A DNA stretch of 64,000 bases, taken from contig NZ_CAUQDV010000002.1 in NCBI RefSeq assembly GCF_963517015.1, positions 660,572-724,571 on the forward strand, written 5' to 3'. Below, piece after piece: positions 25,522 to 33,957 of this stretch. The notes under the pieces are model-generated. The model was given only the letters and a program-made list of their open reading frames with translations. It was not told the DNA's origin and made no database searches. The translations under genes were made by a program, and so were the position numbers. How positions within the stretch are numbered: the stretch's first letter is position 1; each line of letters opens with the position of its first letter. This stretch comes from an uncultured Devosia sp. GTDB lineage: Bacteria; Pseudomonadota; Alphaproteobacteria; Rhizobiales; Devosiaceae.

Positions 25522-26442
25522 TCAGCCGAGAACGATCTTGATCCGATTGCCGAACGGGTCCTGTGTCTCCAGACCGCCTTCGACCCCAACAACCTGTGCA
25601 CCGGCCGCAGCGAGACGATTGCCGACGGCTTCCAGCGTCGCCGCATCGGGCAGAACGATGGTGAACCAGCGGAGGCCCGCAGCACCGGCCGGCGGCAGGG
25701 CGGCATTGGGGCCCGACCAGATGTTGAAGGCAATGGTGTGGGGCATGTAGTCGAGCCCGACATCACCCATGCCGAAGGAATGGATCAAGAGGAACCCGGC
25801 AAAGCCGAGAACGTCGCGATAGAAGTTCATCGCAATGCCCAGGTCATTCACATGGACGTGGATATGGCCGATGCGGGTGCCGGCTGGCATGCGGGGCGCG
25901 ATGACCGGGTTCTCGCCCAGCTCGGCCAGCAGGCCATCGAGGTCGATCGGGTCGCGACCGGAATGGGATTTTCCTTCAGTGGTCACGGCATAGGTTTCGC
26001 CCTTGTCCGGATCGCCCAACGTGCCGCGCCACGGCGTCTCGAAGGTGATTTCGATGCCGTTGCCGTCGAGGTCCCAGAGATAGATGGCTTCCGAAACCAG
26101 GTGATCGGTTGGCGAAATCCGCACATTGCGCTGCAGCGCCCGTACAGCCATTTCGGCCAGGGCAACGCGGCTCGGCACATGGACGGCGACGTGATAGAGG
26201 CCGATGGTGCGCGGCACGGAGGGGCGGGTCGCGCCGGTTTCAAGCACGATCAGCACCTTGCCTGCAGCGCCCAGGTGCAGGGCATTTCCGTCTTCTGCGA
26301 TGAGATCGAGGCCGACCACGTCCTGCCAGATGGCCAGCGCCTTGGCCTTCTCGGTAACGGCGATATGGACGGGACCCAGTGCCGTGGTCAGCGGCAGCAG
26401 GGGTTTTGACTTCACATTGGTCTGTACGGATGCGTCAATCAC
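25522..26442 (-). CDS. Two-domain VOC protein, catechol 2,3-dioxygenase-like
   Basis: A 306-residue protein with two vicinal-oxygen-chelate modules (about 20-150 and 185-305). Possible metal ligands are the His of GPVHIAV, the His of IGHIHVHVND and the Glu of NGIEITFE. The layout resembles CatE-type extradiol dioxygenases. The GTG start at 26442 is supported by GAGGAGA seven bases upstream. A short near-palindrome TTCAACTGTTGAA (26459-26471) lies just before the ribosome-binding site. The substrate is unknown, and a glyoxalase-like or resistance role is also possible. Confidence 0.78.
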   Translation of the reverse strand: MIDASVQTNVKSKPLLPLTTALGPVHIAVTEKAKALAIWQDVVGLDLIAEDGNALHLGAAGKVLIVLETGATRPSVPRTIGLYHVAVHVPSRVALAEMAVRALQRNVRISPTDHLVSEAIYLWDLDGNGIEITFETPWRGTLGDPDKGETYAVTTEGKSHSGRDPIDLDGLLAELGENPVIAPRMPAGTRIGHIHVHVNDLGIAMNFYRDVLGFAGFLLIHSFGMGDVGLDYMPHTIAFNIWSGPNAALPPAGAAGLRWFTIVLPDAATLEAVGNRLAAAGAQVVGVEGGLETQDPFGNRIKIVLG

Positions 26443-26685
26443 GACAAGCTCTCCTCAATTCAACTGTTGAAGCCAATATAGTCCCGAGCGATTAGCGCTG
26501 CCATGCCCACCGTGCCGAAGGCATCGTTCGTGAAAACTCATGCAATCCACCGCGCAATTTACTGTAACACCGCGCCGCACCTTCAGAATTTTCATGAGAA
26601 TTTAAGTAGATTCCGGCAGTTCTGCTGTCCAAGTCCGGCAGCAGAAGCCGCCGGGCAGTTACTCTGGCATCAGGTGCTTAGGCCT

Positions 26686-28605
26686 ATGAATTTCCGCAAT
26701 ATTCCGATCCTGCAGAAGCTGGTTCTGACGGTTCTCCTCATGGGCGTGGTGGCCGTTGCCATTGCCGCCGTCGGCTGGCGTGAACTCAACGCCATGAGCA
26801 ATACGATGAACCGCGTCGGCGCCAAGGAAGTGGCTGCTCGCGAGGCCATGGACCTGCGCATGGACGTCATCGCCATTTCGCGCATGACCTACCAACTGGT
26901 GCTGGATCCTGCGAGCACCGACTTCGTCGCCCAGGCCGATCGCCGCATGACCGAGATGAAGGGTCGCTTCCCGATCATCGAGGCTGCCGCCGACGAAACC
27001 GAGTTGCAGCAGCTCGCCGCCGTCAAGCCGGTGATGGATGCCTATTTCGCCAAGATCAACGACATGCTGGCCGTCGCCGCCGTGCAGCCGCTCGACCAGG
27101 CTGCGCTCAACGCGTCGCTGGCCGAAGCCCTGGCCGCCCAGTTGGTCGTCACCGACACGATCAAGATCTATTCGACCTATTCGGGCGAGCTGATGGGCTC
27201 CATGCGTGCCGATGCCGAAGCCTCGGCCTTTACCGCGATGGTGACCCTGGCCATCGCCGCTGTCGTCGGCATTGTCGCCGGTCTCGCGCTCAGCCTCTTC
27301 ATCGGTGGCCGCACCATCGTCCGCCCGGTGCGCCAGTTGACCCAGACCATGAGCGAGCTGGCCGATGGCAAGCTTGACGTCGGCATCACCCATGCCGATG
27401 CCAAGGACGAAATCGGCGCCATGGCCCGTGCCGTGGAAGTCTTCCGCCAGAATGCCAAGCGCGTCGCCGCGCTCAGCGCCGAGGAAGCGGCCCGCAATCT
27501 CTCTGTGGTCGAACGCGCCGACATGATGGCCATGCTGCAGTCCGAACTTGCTTCGGTGATGAAGGCCGCCAGCGCCGGCATTTTCGACAAGCGCGTGCCG
27601 ACCGACTTCTCCGATGACGAACTCAACCACCTGGCTGACAGCGTCAATGGCCTGGTCGAAACCGTCGATCGCGGCCTGTCGGAAACTGGCAATGTGCTTT
27701 CGGCCATTGCCAATACCGACCTGACCCAGCGCGTTACCGGCCAGTACGAAGGCGCTTTTGGTGCGCTCAAGAACAATACCAATGCCGTGGCCGAAAAGCT
27801 GGCCGACATCGTCAACCAGCTCCGCAATACCTCGCGCACGCTCAAGACCGCGACCGGCGAAATCCTTGCCGGCGCCAATGACCTTTCCGAACGCACCACC
27901 CGCCAGGCCGCAACCATCGAGGAAACCTCGGCGGCCATGGAACAGCTGGCAACGACCGTGATGGAAAACGCCAAGCGCGCCCAGGATGCCAATGGCAATG
28001 CCGGCAAGGTGACCGTCTCGGCCGAACAGGGTGGCGAAGTCATGGCCCAGGCCAACCAGGCCATGGAGCGCATCACCACCTCCTCGGCCAAGATTTCCAA
28101 CATCATCGGCCTGATCGACGACATCGCCTTCCAGACCAATCTGCTGGCCCTCAATGCTTCGGTGGAAGCGGCGCGCGCCGGTGATGCCGGCAAGGGCTTT
28201 GCCGTGGTGGCCGTGGAAGTGCGTCGTCTGGCGCAGTCCGCAGCCTCGGCTTCGGCCGATGTGAAGGTTCTGATCGAACAGTCGGCCAAGGAAGTGCAGG
28301 ATGGCAGCCGCCTCGTGGGCGAGGCTGCCGATCGCCTCAACCTGATGCTCGATGGCGTCCGCGCCAGCTCGGGCCTGATGGAAGGCATTTCGCGCGACAG
28401 CCAGGAACAGTCGACCGGCATTACCGAAGTCTCGATCGCCGTCCGCCAGATGGACGAGATGACCCAGCACAATGCGGCGCTGGTCGAGGAAATGAACGCT
28501 GCGATCGAGCAGACCGAAAACCAGGCGACGCAGCTCGACGCCATCGTCGATATCTTCAAGGTCGAAGAAAGCAACACCCGCCGCGGCTACGCCCGGGCAG
28601 CCTGA
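26686..28605 (+). CDS. Methyl-accepting chemotaxis protein
   Basis: A 639-residue chemoreceptor. A transmembrane helix (about 10-30), a roughly 150-residue helical periplasmic sensor resembling a four-helix bundle, a second helix (about 183-207), a HAMP domain, a second HAMP-like segment (about 290-360) and the methylated signalling coiled coil follow in order. The conserved hairpin tip IDDIAFQTNLLALNASVEAARAG is intact. There is no C-terminal NWETF-type CheR tether. The ATG at 26686 is chosen because the hydrophobic N-terminus begins there, although its ribosome-binding site is weak. No che genes are nearby, so it works with a distant cluster. The ligand is unknown. Confidence 0.9.
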   Translation: MNFRNIPILQKLVLTVLLMGVVAVAIAAVGWRELNAMSNTMNRVGAKEVAAREAMDLRMDVIAISRMTYQLVLDPASTDFVAQADRRMTEMKGRFPIIEAAADETELQQLAAVKPVMDAYFAKINDMLAVAAVQPLDQAALNASLAEALAAQLVVTDTIKIYSTYSGELMGSMRADAEASAFTAMVTLAIAAVVGIVAGLALSLFIGGRTIVRPVRQLTQTMSELADGKLDVGITHADAKDEIGAMARAVEVFRQNAKRVAALSAEEAARNLSVVERADMMAMLQSELASVMKAASAGIFDKRVPTDFSDDELNHLADSVNGLVETVDRGLSETGNVLSAIANTDLTQRVTGQYEGAFGALKNNTNAVAEKLADIVNQLRNTSRTLKTATGEILAGANDLSERTTRQAATIEETSAAMEQLATTVMENAKRAQDANGNAGKVTVSAEQGGEVMAQANQAMERITTSSAKISNIIGLIDDIAFQTNLLALNASVEAARAGDAGKGFAVVAVEVRRLAQSAASASADVKVLIEQSAKEVQDGSRLVGEAADRLNLMLDGVRASSGLMEGISRDSQEQSTGITEVSIAVRQMDEMTQHNAALVEEMNAAIEQTENQATQLDAIVDIFKVEESNTRRGYARAA

Positions 28606-28625
28606 CGATCCCACAAATCAAGACA

Positions 28626-28660
28626 AAGGCCGGGGCTCTTGCCCCGGCCTTTTCTGTTTT
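28626..28660. terminator. Bidirectional intrinsic terminator
   Basis: AAGGCCGGGGC and GCCCCGGCCTT form a perfect 11-bp stem with a TCTT loop, followed by TTCTGTTTT. It lies 20 bp after the chemoreceptor stop and overlaps the stop codon of the convergent ABC exporter gene. The minus strand reads TTTGTCTTG after the stem, so it may serve both. Confidence 0.88.
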
Positions 28661-30455
28661 ACGCGACCAATCCCTTGGTCAGTTCCAGCGCCTGCCGCTC
28701 GAACAGGCGGCGGTAGATGCCGCCGTTCAATCGGATCAGCGCCTGGTGGTCACCCTCCTCGACGATCCGGCCCTTGTCGAAGACCAGCAGGCGATCAAGC
28801 GCCCTGACGGTCGACAGGCGGTGGGCGATGACCAGAGTGGTCCGGCCTTCCATCAGGCGTTCCATGGCCTGCTGGATCTGCACTTCGCTCTCGCTGTCGA
28901 GGCTCGATGTCGCCTCGTCGAGGATCAGCACCCGCGCATCGGCGAGGAAGGCCCGGGCAATGGCGACACGCTGGCGCTCGCCACCCGACAGCTTGACGCC
29001 ACGCTCGCCCACCATGGTTTCATAACCCTTGGGCAGGTCGAGGATGAAGTCATGGGCATTGGCCTGTTGCGCGGCCAGTTCGATCTCCTTGCGCGTCGCT
29101 TCTGGACGGCCATAGGCGATGTTCTCGGCCAAGGTGCGGTGGAACAGGATGGGCTCCTGCTGCACGATCGCGATCTGGTTGCGCAGGCTCGACTGCTTCA
29201 CTTCGGCAATGTTCTGGCCATCGATGGTGATGCCCCCTTCATTGACGTCGTAAAGACGCTGGATCAGCTTGACGAAGGTCGTCTTGCCCGAGCCGGAATG
29301 ACCGACCAGCCCCACGCGCTCTCCCGGCGCAATGGTGACCGAGAAGTCATTGTAGAGCGGGGTCGGGTGCGCGCCATAGCGGAAGGTGACGTGATCGAAC
29401 TTGATCTCGCCGGCCGTGATGGCAATGGCTCCTGCGCCCTTGCGGTCGTCGATGCCCAGCGGCGTCTTGTCGAGCAGGACCAGCTCTTCCATGTCGTTGA
29501 CGGCACGCTGCAGGTTGCGGATGTGCATGCCAACGTCGCGCAGATACCCCTGCAGCACGAAGAACATCGCCAAAACGAAGGTGATGTCGCCCGGCGTCGC
29601 CAGCCCCTGCTGCCACATGACAAGGCCCGTGCCCAGGATGCCGGCCTGCATCGAGACCATCATGAAGCCCTGGATCGTGCCGCTCAGCGTGCCGCGCTTC
29701 CAGGTGCGGCGGGTGCGATGATCCCACTTGCCCAGCACGTGACGCAGGCGATGCTCTTCGCGGTCCTCGGCACCAAAGGCCTTGACCACCGAATTGCAGC
29801 TCACCGCATCGGCCAGCGCGCCGCCGAGACGGGTGTCCCAGGCATTGGCAAGGCTTGCGGCCGGCGAGACATAGCCCATTGAGAGCAAAACGGTGACGCC
29901 GATATAGATGATCGAGCCCAGCGCCACGATCAACCCGATCACCGGCCAATAGGTGCCCAAGATGATGCTGGCGCCGACCAGCATGACCACCGATGGCAGC
30001 AGCGCCACCAGCAAGAGGTCGTTGATCGCATCGAGCGCCCACATGCCACGGGTGATCTTGCGCACGGTCGAGCCGGCAAAGCTGTTGGCATGCCAGTCGG
30101 TCGAGAACCGCTGCACGCGATGGAAGCCGTCATTGACCACTTCGGCCATCATGCGGATGGTCAGCTTGATGACGCCCTGGAAGATGAACCAGCGCAGCAC
30201 CACGCTGGCAAGGCCCAGGCCCACCACGATGATGAAGGCGCGCAGCGCTTCGGAGGCAGCCGAATTCTGCCCGCCGGCAATGGCATCGACGATCTGGCCG
30301 GAAAACACCGGCACCATGACTTCGGCCAGCGTCGACACGATGACCAGGATACAGATTGCGGAAATGATCGCCGGGCGCGACGACCAGCGACGAAAGGTAA
30401 AGCCGAGCACGTTGCGATAGGCATCGGCACGGAAATCGAGCTTCTTGCGACTCAT
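28659..30455 (-). CDS. ABC exporter, fused membrane and ATPase domains (MsbA/LmrA type)
   Basis: A 598-residue half-transporter. Six transmembrane helices (about residues 25-320) are followed by a nucleotide-binding domain with Walker A GHSGSGKTT, Q-loop VQQEPILF, signature LSGGERQRVAIARAF, Walker B VLILDEATSSLDSE and H-loop IAHRLST, all intact. It should work as a homodimer exporting lipids or drugs. ATG 30455 is used; an in-frame GTG at 30485 after GAGGG is an alternative. A 16-codon leader ORF with an excellent ribosome-binding site and terminator-like hairpins precede it (30563-30664), suggesting inducible expression. Confidence 0.9.
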   Translation of the reverse strand: MSRKKLDFRADAYRNVLGFTFRRWSSRPAIISAICILVIVSTLAEVMVPVFSGQIVDAIAGGQNSAASEALRAFIIVVGLGLASVVLRWFIFQGVIKLTIRMMAEVVNDGFHRVQRFSTDWHANSFAGSTVRKITRGMWALDAINDLLLVALLPSVVMLVGASIILGTYWPVIGLIVALGSIIYIGVTVLLSMGYVSPAASLANAWDTRLGGALADAVSCNSVVKAFGAEDREEHRLRHVLGKWDHRTRRTWKRGTLSGTIQGFMMVSMQAGILGTGLVMWQQGLATPGDITFVLAMFFVLQGYLRDVGMHIRNLQRAVNDMEELVLLDKTPLGIDDRKGAGAIAITAGEIKFDHVTFRYGAHPTPLYNDFSVTIAPGERVGLVGHSGSGKTTFVKLIQRLYDVNEGGITIDGQNIAEVKQSSLRNQIAIVQQEPILFHRTLAENIAYGRPEATRKEIELAAQQANAHDFILDLPKGYETMVGERGVKLSGGERQRVAIARAFLADARVLILDEATSSLDSESEVQIQQAMERLMEGRTTLVIAHRLSTVRALDRLLVFDKGRIVEEGDHQALIRLNGGIYRRLFERQALELTKGLVA

Positions 30456-30562
30456 GATGGCAGTCCGGTCCCGTTTTCCGGTCACCGGCCCTCAGAAAGA
30501 GAGATGAAAGTCACAGCCGTGGCGAGGACGAAATGATCCTGGGATCAGGCCGGCTGCGAATG

Positions 30563-30605
30563 AAAAAAAACCGCTTGGCGCGGACCCTCGGGCGGGCCGC
30601 GAATG
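30563..30605 (-). promoter_or_regulatory. Attenuator-like hairpins before the ABC exporter
   Basis: Read on the minus strand, CGCGGCCC and GGGTCCGCG form a hairpin (about 30603-30580, one bulged base), and CCGC-GCCAA-GCGG, which shares the CCGC bases, forms a second hairpin directly followed by eight T residues (30570-30563). The two stems cannot form together, as expected for an anti-terminator and terminator pair. They lie between the leader ORF stop and the exporter start. Confidence 0.55.
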
Positions 30606-30613
30606 GCGAAGAC

Positions 30614-30664
30614 CTAAGGTCGGGTCATGCCAATGGGGGAGGGTTCGATGAATGCTGCTGCCAT
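30614..30664 (-). CDS. Putative 16-residue leader peptide of the ABC exporter
   Basis: The short frame encodes MAAAFIEPSPIGMTRP. It is preceded by AGGGAGG six bases before its ATG, the best ribosome-binding site of this region, and followed within about 50 bases by the attenuator-like hairpins and T8 tract. The stop codon lies inside the palindrome GACCTTAGGTC. A candidate promoter sits 40-70 bp upstream. The arrangement matches ribosome-mediated attenuation, in which stalling on the leader lets transcription run into the exporter. The peptide resembles nothing I know, and the call rests on context. The frame stays open upstream for another 65 codons through a repeat, which I do not think is translated. 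Confidence 0.5.
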   Translation of the reverse strand: MAAAFIEPSPIGMTRP

Positions 30665-30703
30665 ACGACGCCTCCCTTGGTTTGAAATCTGAAGCGGATG
30701 ACT

Positions 30704-30732
30704 TGTGTAACGAAGCAGGCCGGACTTGCCAA
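30704..30732 (-). promoter_or_regulatory. Candidate promoter of the leader-exporter transcript
   Basis: On the minus strand TTGGCA (30732-30727) and TACACA (30709-30704) are separated by 17 bases. A transcript from here would include the leader peptide ribosome-binding site at 30677-30671. Confidence 0.45.
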
Positions 30733-30812
30733 CCGGCAATTTGCGACGTTGTAATTGTTGATGCAAAGATATCACAGGGGCGTGATGGGGCGCCACGGTC
30801 CACCACACCCAC

Positions 30813-30949
30813 AGTGTCATCCCGGCCTTGAGCCGGGATCCATCTTGAGATTGCGCCACAGCCGCAAGGTGTCAGCGTCTATCGAACCACCTTGCGGCAG
30901 GACTGACATCTCGGGATGGGTCCCGGCTCAAGGCCGGGATGACATCGAG
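30813..30949. repeat. BIME-like palindromic repeat, copy 2
   Basis: The unit begins GTCATCCCGGCCTTGAGCC and ends with its complement GGCTCAAGGCCGGGATGAC, with inner CCGCAAGGT and ACCTTGCGG arms. It occupies much of the 529-bp gap 30456-30984 between the exporter leader and the lipid kinase. Confidence 0.88.
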
Positions 30950-30984
30950 TATTTTTAGGCCTCAGTGCAAATCGCCTTCGCCAC

Positions 30985-31872
30985 TTACGCCGGGCTGAAC
31001 ACCGTCACCGCACTCGGCCGGATCACGAAATGCGCCGGGGTTTCCGTCACTAAGTCCCCATCCGTATTGATCGCCATCGGCTCCTTGGTCCGAATATCGA
31101 ATTCGGTGCTCTTGGCCGTGCGCACCTCGTCCCAGGCGCCGTGTTCACCGCGCCTAAAAGCACCCAGCATCAAGCCGAACTTCCAGACATTCTTGAGCTC
31201 GAGCGAATAGAGATCGAGATGACCGTCCTCGATTGTGGCATCGGCATGGATCACCGTGCCGCCGCCATAGTGCACGCCATTGCCCACCGCGATCTGCAGC
31301 GTCTTGACCTTTTCAGTGCCGCTATCGCTGATGATTTCGGCGCGGAAGGGTTTCGCCTTCATCGCCACCTTGATCGCCGCCAGAGCATATCCCAGCTTGC
31401 CCCAGCGGCGCTTGGCCTCTGGCGTCAGGCCGCGAGCCAGATCGACCGATAGGCCCATGCTGGCGACGTTGAAGAAGGGGTGGCCATTGACCTCTCCGAG
31501 GTCGACCGTCGCCGTATGGCCGGCGATGATGATGTCGGCGGCCTTGAGCAGATCATCGGGGATGCCAATCGTCCGCGCCAGGTCATTGGCCGTGCCCATC
31601 GGCATGATGCCCATGGGCAGTCCCGTTTCCAGCACGCCTCGTGCAGCCGAATTGATCGTGCCGTCTCCACCGCAGACGATAACGAGATCGGCTTCGTGCC
31701 GGCGACGGGCAATATCGGCGGAGACTTCATCGGGCGTATTGAAGCGCTCGATCACTACATCGACGCCACCCTCGCGCAAGCGGTCTACCACTGGTTCCAG
31801 CGCAGCGGTGCCGCGGCGGGCATTGGGATTGACCAGCATGAGGGCGCGGCGGCGGGCGGGAAGAGCAGACAT
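30985..31872 (-). CDS. Diacylglycerol kinase-family lipid kinase (YegS-like)
   Basis: A soluble lipid kinase of about 295 residues with a DAGK catalytic domain. It starts with LMLVNPNARRG, has the nucleotide motif VCGGDGTINSAARG, then PMGTANDLAR, and a C-terminal beta domain with GNGVHYGGG and a NTDGDLV segment, as in YegS. It probably phosphorylates a membrane diacylglycerol-like lipid. ATG 31872 has AGG five bases upstream; a GTG two codons earlier is possible. The gene stands alone and lies downstream of the 41-residue membrane protein on the same strand. Confidence 0.87.
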   Translation of the reverse strand: MSALPARRRALMLVNPNARRGTAALEPVVDRLREGGVDVVIERFNTPDEVSADIARRRHEADLVIVCGGDGTINSAARGVLETGLPMGIMPMGTANDLARTIGIPDDLLKAADIIIAGHTATVDLGEVNGHPFFNVASMGLSVDLARGLTPEAKRRWGKLGYALAAIKVAMKAKPFRAEIISDSGTEKVKTLQIAVGNGVHYGGGTVIHADATIEDGHLDLYSLELKNVWKFGLMLGAFRRGEHGAWDEVRTAKSTEFDIRTKEPMAINTDGDLVTETPAHFVIRPSAVTVFSPA

Positions 31873-31955
31873 GAGCACCTGAGGGTTGGAAGACCCTGCA
31901 CATGGCCTGTCCGGTGACGCGGCGCAAGGCGGCGCCGCATTACCATTTGGTCATA

Positions 31956-32081
31956 TCAGGGCTTTTCGGCGCGATAGACTTCGATGTTCCGGGTCTGCCA
32001 CTGGCCGTAGCCGAGTGCGATGATGAAAGCGCCGAAGTATGCGCCGACGACAAGTGCGAGAGTGGGAAGATTGGTGATCAT
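31956..32081 (-). CDS. Small single-span membrane protein, 41 residues
   Basis: The frame encodes a 41-residue protein starting MITNLPTLALVVGAYFGAFI and ending IEVYRAEKP. Residues 5-26 form one hydrophobic helix, and the tail is charged with four acidic/basic pairs. AAGGAG lies seven bases before the ATG. It sits alone in the 363-bp gap between the lipid kinase and the aminopeptidase, 84 bp upstream of the lipid kinase start on the same strand. I recognise no family. Size and topology are like stress-linked small membrane proteins or accessory subunits. Gene reality is supported by the ribosome-binding site and coherent topology. Confidence 0.65.
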   Translation of the reverse strand: MITNLPTLALVVGAYFGAFIIALGYGQWQTRNIEVYRAEKP

Positions 32082-32235
32082 CTGGGGCTCCTTGGTTGAG
32101 CTGCAGATTGCGCCGCACGGCGTCTTCACCCTTGATTCAGGTCAATTATTTGTTGGATTTTTGCAGGTGGCGCGGCGCGCCCGTGGAGGCTAGGCTCCCG
32201 GCCAACCGGACTCAGAACAAGAGGCGTTTGCCCAA

Positions 32236-33468
32236 ATGACCATCGATCCCGTCAAGCTCGACAAGCTCGCCCAGGTTGCCATCAAGGTCGGCCTGCAACT
32301 CGAAGAGGGCCAGGACCTCGTCATCACCGCGCCGATGACTTCGGCCCCTCTGGTGCGCCGCATCACCGAGCATGCCTACAAGGCCGGCGCGGGCGTGGTC
32401 ACCACGATCTATTCGGACGAGGAAGCCACCCTTGCCCGCTATCAGCATGCCAATGACGCCAGTTTCGACAAGGCCGCCTCCTGGCTCTATTCGGGCATGG
32501 CCGAAGCCTACCGGAACAATGCCGCGCGCCTCGCGATTTCAGGCGACAATCCGATGATGCTGGCTGGCCAGGACCCGGACAAGGTCACCCGCTCGATGCG
32601 CGCCACTTCGGCTGCCGCCAAGCCGGCCATGCAGCTGATCACCGGCTTCGACATCAACTGGAACATTGTCTCCTACCCCACTGCTGCCTGGGCCAAGCTG
32701 GTCTTCCCCAATGACAGCCAGGAAGAGGCCGTTTCCAAGTTGGCCGATGCCATCTTCAAGGCGAGCCGCGTCGATCAGGAAGACCCGATCGCGGCCTGGA
32801 AGGAACACAATGCCAATCTCAAGGCGCGTTGGACCTGGCTCAATGACAAGGCTTTCTCGGCCCTGAAATACACCGGCCCCGGCACGGATCTGACCGTCGG
32901 CCTGGCGGATGGCCATCGCTGGAAGGGCGGTGCGTCGGAAGCCAAGAATGGCGTAACCTGCAATCCCAATATCCCGACCGAGGAAGTCTTCACCACGCCG
33001 CACAAGCTGCGCGTCGACGGTTATGTCGCCGGCACCAAGCCGCTGTCGCATAATGGCGCACTGATCGAGGACATGCAGGCCCGCTTCGAAGGCGGCAAGC
33101 TGGTCGAATTCAAGTCATCCAAGAACCAGGACCTGTTCAACAAGGTGCTCGATACCGACGAGGGTGGCCGTCGCCTGGGCGAAGTGGCACTGGTGCCGCA
33201 TTCGTCGCCGATCTCGGCCTCGGGGATCCTGTTCTTCAACACGCTCTATGACGAAAATGCCTCCTGCCACATCGCGCAGGGCCAGTGCTATTCGGACTGT
33301 TTCGTCAATGGCAAGGATCTCAGCCAGGAGCAGATCGCGGCCCAGGGCGGCAATTCGTCCAACATTCACATCGACTGGATGATCGGCAGCGACAAGATCG
33401 ACATCGACGGCGTCAATGCGGACGGCTCCACCGAGCCCGTCATGCGCGGCGGCGAATGGGCCAACTGA
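32236..33468 (+). CDS. M29 family aminopeptidase
   Basis: A 410-residue thermophilic-aminopeptidase-family (AmpS/AmpT) metallopeptidase, cytoplasmic, removing N-terminal residues from peptides. The paired-metal ligands can be placed in ARFEGGK, GEVALVPHS, FFNTLYDENASCHIA and NSSNIHIDWMIGS, all intact. The length is normal. The ATG follows AAGAGG. It is followed 20 bp later by a small secreted-protein gene on the same strand, likely in the same transcript. Confidence 0.93.
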   Translation: MTIDPVKLDKLAQVAIKVGLQLEEGQDLVITAPMTSAPLVRRITEHAYKAGAGVVTTIYSDEEATLARYQHANDASFDKAASWLYSGMAEAYRNNAARLAISGDNPMMLAGQDPDKVTRSMRATSAAAKPAMQLITGFDINWNIVSYPTAAWAKLVFPNDSQEEAVSKLADAIFKASRVDQEDPIAAWKEHNANLKARWTWLNDKAFSALKYTGPGTDLTVGLADGHRWKGGASEAKNGVTCNPNIPTEEVFTTPHKLRVDGYVAGTKPLSHNGALIEDMQARFEGGKLVEFKSSKNQDLFNKVLDTDEGGRRLGEVALVPHSSPISASGILFFNTLYDENASCHIAQGQCYSDCFVNGKDLSQEQIAAQGGNSSNIHIDWMIGSDKIDIDGVNADGSTEPVMRGGEWAN

Positions 33469-33488
33469 GCCAAGCGAGGAGAGCAGGC

Positions 33489-33935
33489 ATGAAACGTCTT
33501 CTGATCATTTCCGGCCTGCTCGCCCTTGCCGCGCCGGTCCAGGCGCAGCAGGTGGTCGACAGCGACTTCAACTATGTCGTCACCCTGCCCGACGGCGAAG
33601 AGATCGGCGAGAGTTCGACCGCAGTCCCCTATGTGAAGGGCGTTTGCTATTACTGGCACCTGCGCCTTGCCAAGACCAAGGGAGACGTGGCGGTCACGGA
33701 AATCTTCACTGTCCCGGCCGAGCCCGCGAGCTGGGGCGCCGGCGAAAATGCCAGCATCAGCGTTTTCGACGACAAGGCGGCGGTGACTTCCCCGCTATCC
33801 CTCACGCCTGAAGACAACTGGATCGGCCACGGCTGGTGCCTCGCTAAGGGCGACCCCAAGGGCCCGCACAGCTTTGACATTCTCGTTGGCGACCAGTTGC
33901 TGCACCGCTTCGATTTCACCGTGGATGAGCTTTAG
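33489..33935 (+). CDS. Secreted protein of unknown function
   Basis: A 148-residue protein with a clear signal peptide (MKRLLIISGLLALAAPVQAQ, cleavage likely after the second Ala of VQA). The mature part contains two cysteines (in GVCYYWHLR and GHGWCLAKGD) that could form one disulfide, and beta-rich sequence. GAGGAG lies before the ATG. It resembles small immunoglobulin-like periplasmic proteins, but I cannot name a family. It is probably cotranscribed with the M29 aminopeptidase. Confidence 0.8.
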   Translation: MKRLLIISGLLALAAPVQAQQVVDSDFNYVVTLPDGEEIGESSTAVPYVKGVCYYWHLRLAKTKGDVAVTEIFTVPAEPASWGAGENASISVFDDKAAVTSPLSLTPEDNWIGHGWCLAKGDPKGPHSFDILVGDQLLHRFDFTVDEL

Positions 33936-33957
33936 AGGGTACCCGACCCAAAAGTCC

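Noticed and set aside
26472..26685. Riboswitch or small gene upstream of the chemoreceptor
   Set aside because: I found no convincing paired structure with a known pattern and no ORF with a ribosome-binding site; the upstream extension of the chemoreceptor frame has no family-like sequence.
26659..28614. Open minus-strand frame of about 650 codons opposite the chemoreceptor
   Set aside because: It is the antisense of a repetitive coiled-coil gene, with no ribosome-binding site and biased composition.
30648..30692. Plus-strand mini-ORF of 14 codons (MNAAAIRRLPWFEI) after GGGGGAGGG
   Set aside because: It lies antisense to the exporter leader ORF, has no gene downstream on the plus strand, and its purine tract is probably the complement of Pro/Ser codons of the leader.
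30614..30859. 81-codon minus-strand frame that includes the leader peptide at its end
   Set aside because: Its upstream part is a translation of a dispersed BIME-like repeat. The strong ribosome-binding site marks the internal ATG instead.
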